Shown here: piece by piece, positions 1 through 9,439 of the stretch | Numbering within the stretch: position 1 is the first letter of the stretch | How the letters are laid out: each line of letters begins with the position of its first letter | Source of the DNA: a virus | Direction: 5' to 3' (one strand) | IMG/VR virus record: IMGVR_UViG_3300008952_002688 | Span: 1-41,356 of that record | Length of the DNA: 41,356 bases | The notes under the pieces: model-generated | What the model was told of the DNA's origin: nothing | Database searches by the model: none | What the model saw: the letters and a program-made list of their open reading frames with translations, nothing else | Program-made: the position numbers and the translations under genes

Positions 1-1
1 G

Positions 2-100
2 ATTATGAGGTATGTCGGAGGAGATCCACATAATGACAATGGTGCATCTTCTGAAGCTGTCTATCAAAGTGAACATAGAAAGACGTTTAAGAAGGAGTAA
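2..100 (+). CDS. C-terminal end of an upstream gene (partial)
   Basis: An open frame enters at the left edge and ends at TAA 98-100. Only about 32 residues are visible, hydrophilic and rich in Asp, Asn, Ser and Lys, ending in KTFKKE. The stop lies four bases before the next start, so this gene belongs to the same baseplate-type operon. No family can be assigned from so little sequence. Confidence 0.55.
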   Translation: MMRYVGGDPHNDNGASSEAVYQSEHRKTFKKE

Positions 101-103
101 CAG

Positions 104-400
104 GTGTCAACATCAAGATATGCATTTCTAAAGAAGATTAATGGCGGAGGCGCGTATGGAACAAATACAATCTCTGCAAATATTCGTGCAGGAATAAGAA
201 CGGGTATGCTTTCATATAGAACAGTTGTCTTAAGTGAATCAGAAAGACTTGACACTGTTGCAGGAAGCTTCTATGGAGACGGTTCCCTGTGGTGGATAAT
301 AGCAGCTGCTTCCGGAATTGGATGGGGATTACAAGTTCCTGCTGGGACACTTCTATGTATCCCTGACAGTCCGGGCGACGTGTACTCATATCTCGGATAG
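104..400 (+). CDS. LysM-like baseplate wedge protein (gp53-type)
   Basis: This 98-residue protein has the pattern of a LysM-type fold used in phage baseplates. After the segment ESERLDTVAGSFYGDG comes SLWWIIAAASGIGWG, then a Pro-rich turn and AGTLLCIP. This matches the general scheme 'short duration, tail protein, Trp-rich helix, L.G..L.IP' of gp53-like wedge and LysM tail proteins. In T4 the gp53 family joins baseplate wedges around the hub. The length is close to a bare LysM module and shorter than T4 gp53. The start is GTG 104, four bases after the preceding stop with AAGAAGGAG upstream. It is followed five bases later by the large hub-like gene. The role in the baseplate is inferred from fold pattern and neighbour. 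Confidence 0.6.
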   Translation: MSTSRYAFLKKINGGGAYGTNTISANIRAGIRTGMLSYRTVVLSESERLDTVAGSFYGDGSLWWIIAAASGIGWGLQVPAGTLLCIPDSPGDVYSYLG

Positions 401-404
401 AAAA

Positions 405-3400
405 ATGGGAATTTTACAAAACATACTAGCCGGGAAGAAGCTTCGTAAGGAAAGAAAGGTCTCACCGTATGTTACTATGAAAGAGCTTATAGCGTATATT
501 GCGTTTGGGAGTAAGCGGGAGGATTACATTAGAATGGTGGGTGAGACTGGGGAGAATGGAGACCAGGTTGAGCCAGACCTTATCGTTCATACAAATAGTG
601 ATCACATCAATCTTATTGAAGAATTTCTGGATATGTCGGTCGGTGTAACCACAACAGTTGATCTAATGAAAAGGATAAAGGCTCACAAGCCTTCGGGCGG
701 CACATCGAGTCTTATTGACATAATTGGAGATCTTTTGGGAGGTGGCCATCCAGTCCACCGACCCTATGTTGATGAGCTTATTGCTGCACAGGTTCGCGTG
801 TATTTTGAAAACATTGAAGACTTAGACATCGGACTAATTCAGCCCAAGGCAAAGCATTACAGAATAGCTGATCCATCAGGAATCAGTGAAGGCGACCAGG
901 AAACAATTGATCTTGCCAGATATCTCCTTCACGGAAGAAAGGTCAGGCATCTCAAAGGAGAACTAGGTAGCACTGGCGGGGACTCAGCATTCGATAACAC
1001 TGCACCGTCTGTCGTTGACATGATTTCTGAAAGTGAATCAACATATGATTCAGCATCTGTCGACAGTGATAGGCTTATGAACATGATTGCTGCATTGATG
1101 ACACAGCATATCGACGACGGGGATGGCAATAATATTATAATTCCGCTAATCCTGGAAGACAGAACTGTTCTCAAGCATGAGTTCAGCATCGAGAACCACG
1201 AGGATCTTGTCTACCTGGGTGCTCATATCAACGATGACGTGCCCGCCGGTATTGCGCACATAGCTCAGGCCATGGCAGCATTACTCGATGAGATTTCCGA
1301 AATCAACTACATAAACACACAGCTCCAGGTTGAAGATTCTTTTCTTAGAGCGTGGTTTGCCCGGGTGAGGTCTCATTGTGAAATAGACAACACCTTCGAG
1401 TTGGCTCAATATGCAAGCCAGACAACAGGCTTGCATGAGGGAGAACTATACGACTGGTTGAACAGTAGCGAACCGGTCGGGAATGGCCATATCAATTCTT
1501 CTCCAACAAATCCTGATAGATTAAATTCTCCAAATCTATCTGTGATCGTGATTCCTGGTCTTGATGTCAATCTTAGCACTAGAAATACGTCTCATGTTGC
1601 GCTGTTTTCATCTGGAATTCCGACAGTTGAGATGTCTCTAGCTGCTCCCTTTCTCAAGCTTCAGTTTGAGATAGCGAAGGCATCTGTGATAGAAGAGCAG
1701 GCATCACTTGGAACTACTATAACATTTCTCGGAGACGGAACAGTCAAATTTGGATCATCAGACTGGGGAATGCAGACAGGATTGGGACCGGGTGTATCTA
1801 GGACTACTGAGACTTCCGCAGGGATGACGGTCTCTCAGCCAGGGCTTTTTGGGAAAGACGACGACCTGGATCGTACCGATGTATCTCTGACAACAAGATC
1901 TGGAATTGAAGCATTTACGTCTCCTCAGACAATGGTCAACATGAACATAAATTCCCAGAGGTCTGAAAAGATACTTGATCCCACCCAGCCCATGATGTCA
2001 CTTGACTCAGTCCAGATTAAAGAGTATCTATCTGGTCACGGATTGATTGGATTTAAGAGGGCTACAGTCTCACTAACACTTCACGATAGAACAAGGCTTA
2101 GAGAGGTTGCTCACTTCATAGCGCCTGCTCAATTCGGTCGTGTAACAGCTGGAATTGAATTTGGTTGGTCTCATCCGCACAGTGATCCTGCAAAGGGAAG
2201 CCCGTATGGAAAGTTTCTTAACTCTCTTAGAAATACTGCGAAGTATCGTCTAATTAAGGGAAATTACAACATGGACGCATCTGGTCAGATTAAGATCACT
2301 CTGGAGATGGGAACAACCGGGGGAGAGGAGAGCAAACACATCCACGCATGTACTGGACGGTTTGTAGAAGTAAAGTTAATTGAGGATTTATTACGTGACG
2401 TCAACGCGATTCACAAACAACGAATGCTTGCGTACGGATCACTATCACCAGATATTTTTGACTATACCACCCTCTATGAGAGAAGTACAGATCTGACACA
2501 CTCTCTTGTTGACGTCCAGATGCTCATCGAAGCTGAGCAGATATACAGGGACATGATACATAGTGGAAATGTCTCTCATGCAGCATATGAGCTTGCTAGC
2601 ATGCTCAAGGTCTTCATTGAGACTGGTGGAAGTACTTACAGAACTGTAACTTCAACTTCTCTAATGGGAGATATTTTAGATAGCTTCGAGCCAAGAACAT
2701 CGCCGTCTCCTGATCCATTTTTGGCAGACTTGACAATGGGAGTAATAAATTCATCGCTGACAGATCTCAATGACTCACTAAAATTTGCCAGCAATAGCTT
2801 GCTCGGGTTCGGCACAAAAGACTATGTCTCGCTAGGGAAGGTGATGACAACCCTGATAGGGAAACCCCTATGTGCCTCTCATAGATTTGACGAGGTTCAG
2901 ATGATATTTTACGGAATGAATGACTCCGCCGGTGCTATGGTAAATTATCCCATATCTTCATTTCCAGTAGACATCTCATCACTTCGAACACAGATTATGG
3001 AATACATTGAAAATGCCGGAACAATTACTGTTGCTGGAGTCATAAGAATCTTAACAGGAATGACAAACAGTGCCTCTTCGGAAGCATATGGATTTTCTGA
3101 CTTATATCGATATAATGCAGCACTCACGGATGAAAATAGAAGACGTCGTGCTGAGATGGGCGGACCAGACGATCCCAACCCTTACACATCTGCAAACGAA
3201 AGCTTTAAACTCAATGAAAGGCTTGTCCAGAGAATGTACCAGTGCGGATTGGCTAGACCAAGATTTAAAGTTCCTGTGATTAAGGTCCATTTTGAGTCAG
3301 GTCCGCAGCTTCTTTGCGATGATGAGGGTCAGCAGATTGGTGATGTCGATGATACAAAGCATATTTTAAGAATTCACGTATATGATCAAAATGCATCAGC

Positions 3401-4454
3401 TCATCCTGGTGAACAGGTAGTTCTTGACGCTCTTTCAAGCGCTGAGGAGACATCACTGTTTGATAGGGATACAGTCGTTGCAGGGGGCTCTGACAGGCTT
3501 GAGACCGTCCAGCAGCGGGTGGAGGCGACTCTTAGCACAGTTTCAACTGTTGTCCCAAGTAACGAAAGGGACATATCTAGAGTAGCGTCTTTTCTACTTG
3601 GCGGAGGAAATAGCACTTCACTGGAATATAGCCGCACTACTGGAGCTTCAAATCGAGGTGATAATCAGTATGATTCCCTAAGGACCCCTGTATTTCAAAA
3701 CATCTCTAGGGATGCAATTCACGACTTTATCAAGACTAGAATCCCGACAATTCAATTTGGGACTGCATTTAGTCCGTACTCAGAGGTCACAATAAGCGGA
3801 ATGTCTAGCGGTGGTACATTTGACGCACTCTTGTCAAATCAGTTTCGAGACCAGCGTGATCCACAGACAAATCAGGGCTCAGACCCGCTTGTCAGTGAGG
3901 TCACAGTTGTTCCGGTAACAGCAAAGGTAGCTGGTCTCGGAAATCCGATGTTTCATCCCGGACAGGAGTTCTACATGGACCTGAAGACTGGAACAACAGC
4001 TGACAATATCTTTGCAGTTAGATCAGTTACTCATAATATCTCTCCTGGGACGTTCAAATCAGACATTGAGTTTGGACCCGCTGGCGCATTTTCTAGTGTC
4101 TCCTCAATTAGATCAAGTCTCATATCAGCACTTTCAACCATGGCGGAGATTGCGGAAGAAGGTGGCTCAATCGGAATCATGAGCCCAGATGTTAGCTGGG
4201 GTCCGAGACCAGGAACTGACGAGTTCTCTAGAATCGAGGGAGGAACACTTGACAATGGGGGCTATGCTGATCCTCCAGATCTCGAAACCGGAATTGCTGG
4301 AAACACCTGGACACGTGATGAAATCAGACAGCTGAGGGAGCAATACCCTGATGGCGTCAGTAGAATTGAAATGACTATGCGTAACGGATGGTCGCTTAAG
4401 AACGTTGAAACTGAGCTCCAGACCGCAGCTAACATCGCGATTCTCGATGCGTGA
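405..4454 (+). CDS. Very large baseplate/tail hub-like structural protein
   Basis: This is a 1349-residue protein from ATG 405, four bases after the previous stop; an in-frame codon at 318 would overlap the gp53-like gene and is not favoured. Residues about 560-680 contain a beta-rich region with TAGIEFGWSHPHSDP. Residues about 1165-1230 read like the last domain of phage hub proteins (gp27/gpD/VgrG type): GLGNPMFHPGQEFYMDL, then a segment ending in VRSVTHNISPGTF. The middle is low in recognisable motifs. The last 50 residues (about 1300-1349) differ in style and look like a compact helical domain with TWTRDEIRQLREQYPDG. The likely role is a central baseplate or tail-tip protein. Assignment rests on the hub-like C-terminal pattern and position; no enzymatic motif was seen. 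Confidence 0.55.
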   Translation: MGILQNILAGKKLRKERKVSPYVTMKELIAYIAFGSKREDYIRMVGETGENGDQVEPDLIVHTNSDHINLIEEFLDMSVGVTTTVDLMKRIKAHKPSGGTSSLIDIIGDLLGGGHPVHRPYVDELIAAQVRVYFENIEDLDIGLIQPKAKHYRIADPSGISEGDQETIDLARYLLHGRKVRHLKGELGSTGGDSAFDNTAPSVVDMISESESTYDSASVDSDRLMNMIAALMTQHIDDGDGNNIIIPLILEDRTVLKHEFSIENHEDLVYLGAHINDDVPAGIAHIAQAMAALLDEISEINYINTQLQVEDSFLRAWFARVRSHCEIDNTFELAQYASQTTGLHEGELYDWLNSSEPVGNGHINSSPTNPDRLNSPNLSVIVIPGLDVNLSTRNTSHVALFSSGIPTVEMSLAAPFLKLQFEIAKASVIEEQASLGTTITFLGDGTVKFGSSDWGMQTGLGPGVSRTTETSAGMTVSQPGLFGKDDDLDRTDVSLTTRSGIEAFTSPQTMVNMNINSQRSEKILDPTQPMMSLDSVQIKEYLSGHGLIGFKRATVSLTLHDRTRLREVAHFIAPAQFGRVTAGIEFGWSHPHSDPAKGSPYGKFLNSLRNTAKYRLIKGNYNMDASGQIKITLEMGTTGGEESKHIHACTGRFVEVKLIEDLLRDVNAIHKQRMLAYGSLSPDIFDYTTLYERSTDLTHSLVDVQMLIEAEQIYRDMIHSGNVSHAAYELASMLKVFIETGGSTYRTVTSTSLMGDILDSFEPRTSPSPDPFLADLTMGVINSSLTDLNDSLKFASNSLLGFGTKDYVSLGKVMTTLIGKPLCASHRFDEVQMIFYGMNDSAGAMVNYPISSFPVDISSLRTQIMEYIENAGTITVAGVIRILTGMTNSASSEAYGFSDLYRYNAALTDENRRRRAEMGGPDDPNPYTSANESFKLNERLVQRMYQCGLARPRFKVPVIKVHFESGPQLLCDDEGQQIGDVDDTKHILRIHVYDQNASAHPGEQVVLDALSSAEETSLFDRDTVVAGGSDRLETVQQRVEATLSTVSTVVPSNERDISRVASFLLGGGNSTSLEYSRTTGASNRGDNQYDSLRTPVFQNISRDAIHDFIKTRIPTIQFGTAFSPYSEVTISGMSSGGTFDALLSNQFRDQRDPQTNQGSDPLVSEVTVVPVTAKVAGLGNPMFHPGQEFYMDLKTGTTADNIFAVRSVTHNISPGTFKSDIEFGPAGAFSSVSSIRSSLISALSTMAEIAEEGGSIGIMSPDVSWGPRPGTDEFSRIEGGTLDNGGYADPPDLETGIAGNTWTRDEIRQLREQYPDGVSRIEMTMRNGWSLKNVETELQTAANIAILDA

Positions 4455-4519
4455 TGATTAATTCCTGTGAGAGTATCTAAGACTATGGAACAATCTATAG
4501 GCCCCTGTTATAATAAATC

Positions 4520-5731
4520 ATGCGTGTGTGTATTCATAAGGATGTGATTGGAAGTGACAGGCACCTGGTTAGTGACGGTGATGAGTTTTGCTGGTCTCCA
4601 TTCGTCCCGGATGACGCGTGGCTGTGCGGATTTTCTGACTCTCACCTGAGAAGCGTCGATCTTCTCGCCAGCCAGGTGGGTGTCAGCCTAAAGGTCTCTC
4701 CGTCTGAGAGTCACGACAAGTCCTGGTCGATTCTTAGACCAAACGGCTCCGTGGGTGTCCCCTGGAGGTGGGTCCTCCGGGGATCGACGTTCCAGACACA
4801 CTTAGAGCAGCTTCTAGACCAAATCTGGGAACTCTTGGGGTCTAATCATGATTCCTATTATGGACAAGAGTTCGTGACAATGAGAGGGTTTCTACAGTCA
4901 CTAGATCAAGCCAAGATCGACAAGAAGAGGCTGTATGAGATATTGGACGATCCGAGCGAGAGAGATGGATCCCTTAGGTCTTTTATTCCGGACAGCCAGG
5001 GACTTCTAAGCAAGGTATCATACAGCCAGACGTCATCATGTAGCGGAAGGCTGACAGTCAAGAGCGGCCCTTCAATTCTGACGATGAGAAAGGACAGGCG
5101 GGCACTGCTGAGGTCTAGATACTCAGACGGAAAGATCATCCAGATAGACTTTGTCTCACTTGAGCCCAGGGTTGCCCTTTGCACTGCAGGAAGCCCGTTT
5201 GACGGCGACGTATATAATCTAATAGGAAAAGATGTCTTGAACTCTGAAGTTGACAGGAAGTCTGCTAAGATAGCTACAATAGGATGTCTTTACGGAATGT
5301 CTGCAAAGAAACTTTCTGATGTAATTGGGACCAATGATCTAGGAATGAGCCGACAGATTCTAAAGAAGATTAGAAACCACTTTAAGATCCCTAGACTTGA
5401 GAAAGATCTCAAATCTCAGCTCTCTGAGAACGGATCTATCACTAATCTATATGGAAGGGTGATGACTCCTGATTCAGACTCTGGCCACCTTCTCGTCAAT
5501 AGGTTCATACAGTCGACTGCAGCGGATGCTGCAATTCTTGGATTTTCATCTCTTTGCAGGCAGATCGAGAATGAAGAGATAAAAGCATCTCCCATATTTG
5601 TCATTCATGACGCACTAATTTTAGATGTTGACTGTGATGATCTTGAAAAGATTGAAAATATTATTGAAAATTCTCTAAGGCTTCCTAAATTAGATGGAAA
5701 ATTTCCTGTCTCTATGGAGATCATAAGCTGA
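4520..5731 (+). CDS. Short family A (Pol I-like) DNA polymerase domain
   Basis: This 403-residue protein carries the palm/fingers core of a family A DNA polymerase. A pre-motif SCSGRLTVKSGP corresponds to the usual T-x-GRLS region. Motif A is IIQIDFVSLEPRVAL with Asp210. Motif B (O helix) is RKSAKIATIGCLYG with Arg246, Lys250 and Tyr258. Motif C is VIHDALILDV with His363-Asp364. Two canonical residues differ: the O-helix Phe is Ile254, and the Glu after HD in motif C is Ala365. No 3'-5' exonuclease domain is present, and the N-terminal 130 residues are unassigned. T7-like or Pol I replicative enzymes are longer. A family C polymerase is encoded at 31953-35537, so this may be a repair, gap-filling or translesion enzyme. 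The start is ATG 4520 with no clear Shine-Dalgarno. Confidence 0.8.
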   Translation: MRVCIHKDVIGSDRHLVSDGDEFCWSPFVPDDAWLCGFSDSHLRSVDLLASQVGVSLKVSPSESHDKSWSILRPNGSVGVPWRWVLRGSTFQTHLEQLLDQIWELLGSNHDSYYGQEFVTMRGFLQSLDQAKIDKKRLYEILDDPSERDGSLRSFIPDSQGLLSKVSYSQTSSCSGRLTVKSGPSILTMRKDRRALLRSRYSDGKIIQIDFVSLEPRVALCTAGSPFDGDVYNLIGKDVLNSEVDRKSAKIATIGCLYGMSAKKLSDVIGTNDLGMSRQILKKIRNHFKIPRLEKDLKSQLSENGSITNLYGRVMTPDSDSGHLLVNRFIQSTAADAAILGFSSLCRQIENEEIKASPIFVIHDALILDVDCDDLEKIENIIENSLRLPKLDGKFPVSMEIIS

Positions 5732-5755
5732 CGTCGAAATACTTATCTTTGAGAT

Positions 5756-6388
5756 GTGGCCATGAGAATACCTAAAAGCAAGATAAGATCAATCATAAAA
5801 GAAGAGATTGAGGTTCTTAACATAAGGAACAAGGGTCAGTTTGCATATCTTATGCAAATTATAATGGATAAGCCAAATGAGCCCGTTTCTGCTAATGTAA
5901 TTGAACCTTTTCGGGGAAAGACAATACTAAGAAAGGGACAGACCTTTAGTGACATAACGCCTGAGGGTTCTTATTATCTGCTAAAATATTATAATATTGA
6001 CATTAAAAAGACGCCAATTCCCGGAAAGCATCCTCGATCCCATAGCCCAGAATTAAAAAATAGACCTACTACTAGAAGATCACCTAGAGCTTACACGTCT
6101 GGTGTTGATGATGTTGAATCAGTAGCTAGCTCTCTAATGGGACATGTGAGGGGAGGATCTCAACCACTCAGATCGTCTATAGAGAGAATAGTTGCAGATC
6201 CAGACAGAAATGAAATTGCCGTTTATCTTAGGGATCCTAGAACCAGGGAAACAACAGATCAGGAAATTGCATGTGCAATTCGATATCTTATTGATAATAA
6301 AATTGGCCCTACAAGCAGGTATATTATTAACCCATGCGGGCATAAAGACAAAGCTACAAAAGATCTGATGATGATCGTAAAGTTGTAG
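5756..6388 (+). CDS. Unknown basic protein with N-terminal LRxIIKEE-type motif
   Basis: I do not recognise this 210-residue protein. It starts at GTG 5756 (or ATG 5762 two codons later) behind a weak TTGAGATG site. The N-terminus contains IPKSKIRSIIKEEIEVL, a short amphipathic helix also seen in variant form in the proteins at 7048-9336 and 24555-25142. The centre (about 85-115) is Pro/Arg/Ser-rich and probably disordered. The C-terminal part (about 140-210) looks folded, with alternating hydrophobic residues. It lies 24 bases after the family A polymerase gene and 44 bases before an HD phosphohydrolase gene. Coding is supported by frame length and spacing, not by homology. Confidence 0.65.
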   Translation: MAMRIPKSKIRSIIKEEIEVLNIRNKGQFAYLMQIIMDKPNEPVSANVIEPFRGKTILRKGQTFSDITPEGSYYLLKYYNIDIKKTPIPGKHPRSHSPELKNRPTTRRSPRAYTSGVDDVESVASSLMGHVRGGSQPLRSSIERIVADPDRNEIAVYLRDPRTRETTDQEIACAIRYLIDNKIGPTSRYIINPCGHKDKATKDLMMIVKL

Positions 6389-6432
6389 TGTACATCTCGC
6401 TTAAATAGAATAGACTTTTATAAGAGGTGCTT

Positions 6433-7026
6433 ATGAATATAAAGCTATCATTAGATGAAATTGAGAATAACTGGAGCGTGTTTGAAAAGCTTTGTGGGAG
6501 GCTTTCTGATCATAATTTAAATCACATGCTAGAATCTTTGGGAGAAAGACTTTCTACCTGTCCTGCGTCTGCAAGACTTGATCAGTACAATGCTTATCCT
6601 GGAGGCTTAATTCAACATTCTCTTGATGTAACGTCATCGATGAGAAAGATAAATGAATCACACGACCTGGGATTGAAGACATCTTCTATATTAAAGGTAG
6701 GACTTCTACACGACATAGGAAAAGTGGGATCAATTGAAAGAGATCATTTTATCTCCCAGGACTCTGACTGGCATAGAGAAAAATTAGGACAGATGTTTAA
6801 ATTCAATGATGAACTCAATAGAATGTCCACTTCTCACAGATCTCTTTGCCTTCTTCAGTCATTTGGCGTGACCATGTCTTCTGATGAGTGGATATCAGTT
6901 CAGCTTGCTGCAGGTTCACATTTTGAAGAAAATAGATTTTACGTTGGTCATGAGCCTACACTGGCCCTTGCTTTGCAAAATGCTAAATCAATGGTAATTC
7001 ACAAGTTCAAAATTAGCAATAGCTAG
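6433..7026 (+). CDS. HD-domain phosphohydrolase
   Basis: This 197-residue protein has the HD superfamily metal-site pattern. A first His lies in YPGGLIQHSLDV, the His-Asp pair in LLHDIGK, and further His residues in SDWHREK and MSTSHRSL. HD proteins hydrolyse phosphate bonds in nucleotides, including dNTPs and signalling nucleotides. The substrate here cannot be read from sequence. A role in nucleotide turnover is plausible given the polymerase and RNR genes nearby, and removal of a host signalling nucleotide is another option. The start is set at ATG 6433 because AAGAGG sits five bases upstream; GTG 6427 is an in-frame alternative overlapping that site. Confidence 0.75.
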   Translation: MNIKLSLDEIENNWSVFEKLCGRLSDHNLNHMLESLGERLSTCPASARLDQYNAYPGGLIQHSLDVTSSMRKINESHDLGLKTSSILKVGLLHDIGKVGSIERDHFISQDSDWHREKLGQMFKFNDELNRMSTSHRSLCLLQSFGVTMSSDEWISVQLAAGSHFEENRFYVGHEPTLALALQNAKSMVIHKFKISNS

Positions 7027-7047
7027 TTGATCTGAATATTTAATAAT

Positions 7048-9336
7048 GTGAAAGGTAAGGGCGAGAGTAAGTCTGGATACTATTCCAGTCACGGCGTTAT
7101 GGTCCCAATGGGGCCTGCTTTTGATTCTGATGGCTCTAAGTATCTAGGGAGACCCAGAAGACCGAGATATTCAGGAAGCTCAGGGTCTCCATCCATGCAT
7201 GCTGACAGTGGATTTTCATCCACTGACGGTCTTGGTAGGGTTAATAAAGGATATGATCAGGATGTTGAGATGCCCTCAATGTTTCCTGAGCAGGATGATG
7301 AGTATGTCGATGACGAGGACTTGTTGAATATTTCCCTGAGAACTAGAAAGCTTCCTGTATATTCAATTGGAGTTCATCCAAATTCTGGAAGGAGAGGACT
7401 TAAGACGCTAAGTGAAGGTTTTCTTCCAGGATTTATTGGAGATTTCTTTAAGAGCTTAGGTCTATCAGCACCCGGTATCGACGTCCTAATAGGGAAGATG
7501 ATTCTCGATAGAGAGGCGGAAAGCGGAAGAGTTGCAATTGAGAATATGTGCGACTTAGTTGGAATTAGTTCAAATGATCTTGGTGCATCCCTTATAGACC
7601 CTGCTGATGATACAATGATATTAATCATTCAGAGAATATGCTCTATGGATGATCAGCAGCGTCTAGAAGCTAGAGATCTGTTTAGAGAATTTCTTAAATC
7701 ACTCAAGGATGCAATTGTAACATTAGTTCAGGCATACGACTCACTTGTAACAATCGGTCTTGGTCAGCTTGGGCCACAAGCTGCAACTCCTGAAGAAATT
7801 GCAACTGTTCCTGCTGTAAATTTTATGTCAGGCATCGTAGGCTTCTTCACCAGAGCACTTCCTGTCGAAAGGCTTGTATTCAACTTATCTTCAAATCTGG
7901 CTAAAATGTTTGTAAACGTGATGGAGATATCAGATACATTAGAGGCTGCATCTCCCAAGTATAAAGAAGCAATTTCTAGACTTGATAGCGGATTTGGACC
8001 TGCATTTTCTGCAATTAGATCTAGTCCAGCACTCTCTCTTTCGAGACTTGGCACTCTCTATGCAGCCCTAAGTGGTGAGAAAGATCTCTGTCTTGCCCAA
8101 GAGCTTCCCAAGACAGTTGAAGCTGAAGACGAAATTGTTGAAGACATTCCGGCAGAACCTGAAATATCTGGCGAGGAGATAGCTGCAGCATCTACTGGTA
8201 TTGCAATGCTTCCAGATCAAGAAGATCTTGGATTTCCAGAAGCTGCAGGATGCGCATGTCCAATTTCTGAATCAAGATTTAGGCTGCTGGAGAATAGATA
8301 TAATAAATCAATGAGGAGTCTTGGAATGTCCGAGTCAATGTTAAGAGTATTTGTAAAAGAGATAGTCAAAGAAGCAAAAAGAAAGAGTGACGAGGAGACT
8401 GTTCAAGACAGGCCTAGTAGATATGGTGGACAAGGCTATCTTCCACATCCAGGAATGTCTTATGGGCAGAGATATCTTCCTGCAAACGAGGAAGACGAGG
8501 AGGAATTCTTATCTGACGAAGAAGAAAGACTTCATGCAGGAGATGGCTTTGCAGTCAATTACAGGGCAGATGACGGCTATTCATCGTGGCAAGCAAGACC
8601 CGAAAGCTTAAATGAAAGAGAAATAAGAGCTATAATTAAACAAGAGCTAAATGAGGCAGGTCTTTCTGATATTATGCCTGACAGGCTCAAGAGAGGAATT
8701 GCAACAGCAGGAATAGCCGGAACCTTGGGAATTCCCATAGTCTCTGGAGTGGGTGCATTGTCAGTAGCCGGTGATGTGCTGATGTCTTCACCAGAGAGCA
8801 CAATGCAGGAAATTTTAGATGACATGGAGCCAGAGGATAGACTCAAAAAGGCTACAAATGTCCTAAAAGGGACAGATGATCAAGTCAACAGCCTTCCCCA
8901 AGATTTGAAGAAAGCTGCTTATCAAGTTGCATCTGACTATTTAGACTCTCAGCAGGCTCAAGATGACCTCGCGATTCCTGATAGAGGACAGCAGTCGGAT
9001 ATCTCAATGGTTCAAACACAGCCAATGGAATCCTACTATGAGGGAAAAAAGATAACAAGATCTCAACTTCGAAGAATCATTAAAGAAGAAGAGAGAAAAC
9101 TTTTACAGAATGATGATTCTAAAAAAAAAGATAAAGATAAAGAGAAAGACGATCTAGACGAATTCAGTGTATCATCAGGTGTTGCAGGCGTAGTGACTCC
9201 CCTCGGAACCGGCCCAGACGGAGGAAAGGGAAGTGATGGCGGCGCCAGAGAGAGGTCTATTCATGCCAATGAGCGAGGATTCGGCGGAGGAAAAAGATCA
9301 GGGTCGTGGATGACCTATCCTGTAAAGGGATATTAA
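7048..9336 (+). CDS. Large low-complexity protein with three amphipathic LRxII-type motifs
   Basis: This 762-residue protein is not recognised. The start is GTG 7048. Residues 1-90 are Gly/Ser/Arg-rich, then acidic. A helical region with hydrophobic stretches covers about 120-350, followed by an acidic linker at about 355-390. Three related helical motifs occur: SESMLRVFVKEIVKEA (about 428-443), NEREIRAIIKQELNEA (about 522-537) and ITRSQLRRIIKEEERK (about 669-684). A Gly/Ala-rich hydrophobic segment at about 553-580 could insert in a membrane or pack as a hairpin. The C-terminus is Lys/Asp- then Gly-rich, and includes a run of nine A at 9121-9129 without loss of frame. The mix of disordered linkers and short helices suggests a virion-internal or scaffold-like protein, which is inference only. 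Confidence 0.65.
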   Translation: MKGKGESKSGYYSSHGVMVPMGPAFDSDGSKYLGRPRRPRYSGSSGSPSMHADSGFSSTDGLGRVNKGYDQDVEMPSMFPEQDDEYVDDEDLLNISLRTRKLPVYSIGVHPNSGRRGLKTLSEGFLPGFIGDFFKSLGLSAPGIDVLIGKMILDREAESGRVAIENMCDLVGISSNDLGASLIDPADDTMILIIQRICSMDDQQRLEARDLFREFLKSLKDAIVTLVQAYDSLVTIGLGQLGPQAATPEEIATVPAVNFMSGIVGFFTRALPVERLVFNLSSNLAKMFVNVMEISDTLEAASPKYKEAISRLDSGFGPAFSAIRSSPALSLSRLGTLYAALSGEKDLCLAQELPKTVEAEDEIVEDIPAEPEISGEEIAAASTGIAMLPDQEDLGFPEAAGCACPISESRFRLLENRYNKSMRSLGMSESMLRVFVKEIVKEAKRKSDEETVQDRPSRYGGQGYLPHPGMSYGQRYLPANEEDEEEFLSDEEERLHAGDGFAVNYRADDGYSSWQARPESLNEREIRAIIKQELNEAGLSDIMPDRLKRGIATAGIAGTLGIPIVSGVGALSVAGDVLMSSPESTMQEILDDMEPEDRLKKATNVLKGTDDQVNSLPQDLKKAAYQVASDYLDSQQAQDDLAIPDRGQQSDISMVQTQPMESYYEGKKITRSQLRRIIKEEERKLLQNDDSKKKDKDKEKDDLDEFSVSSGVAGVVTPLGTGPDGGKGSDGGARERSIHANERGFGGGKRSGSWMTYPVKGY

Positions 9337-9373
9337 TTTTTTGAACAACCTCTTATCTTGCTGTATCTTTAAA

Positions 9374-9402
9374 TTGTGATACTATTTTATCACAAAGTGA
9401 TA
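9374..9402 (+). promoter_or_regulatory. Perfect 8-bp hairpin and extra half-site in SSB leader
   Basis: TTGTGATA at 9374-9381 pairs perfectly with TATCACAA at 9388-9395 around the loop CTATTT. A third copy of the half-site, GTGATA, follows at 9397-9402 and could compete for the same partner. No T-run follows, so this is not an intrinsic terminator. It lies in the 103-base gap before the gp32-like gene and is followed by an A/T-rich stretch and AGGAGG at 9429-9434. T4 gp32 represses its own translation through a leader structure plus an unstructured A/U-rich site, and the layout here is similar. A DNA operator is the main alternative. Confidence 0.45.
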
Positions 9403-9439
9403 TTGCCAATTTACCATTTTGAAAATTTAGGAGGTTATC

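Noticed and set aside
64-255. Open frames on the minus strand and in other frames under large genes (for example 64-255, 929-1189, 20261-20536)
   Set aside because: They lie inside clearly coding genes, lack ribosome-binding sites and show no domain pattern.
4509-4514. TATAAT before the family A polymerase gene
   Set aside because: It ends five bases before ATG 4520 and has no -35 partner, so it would give an almost leaderless RNA at best.
9121-9129. Run of nine A as a programmed frameshift site
   Set aside because: The zero frame continues for 68 codons with coding character and the shifted frames stop soon; no pseudoknot was seen. The same holds for ten A at 23644-23653.
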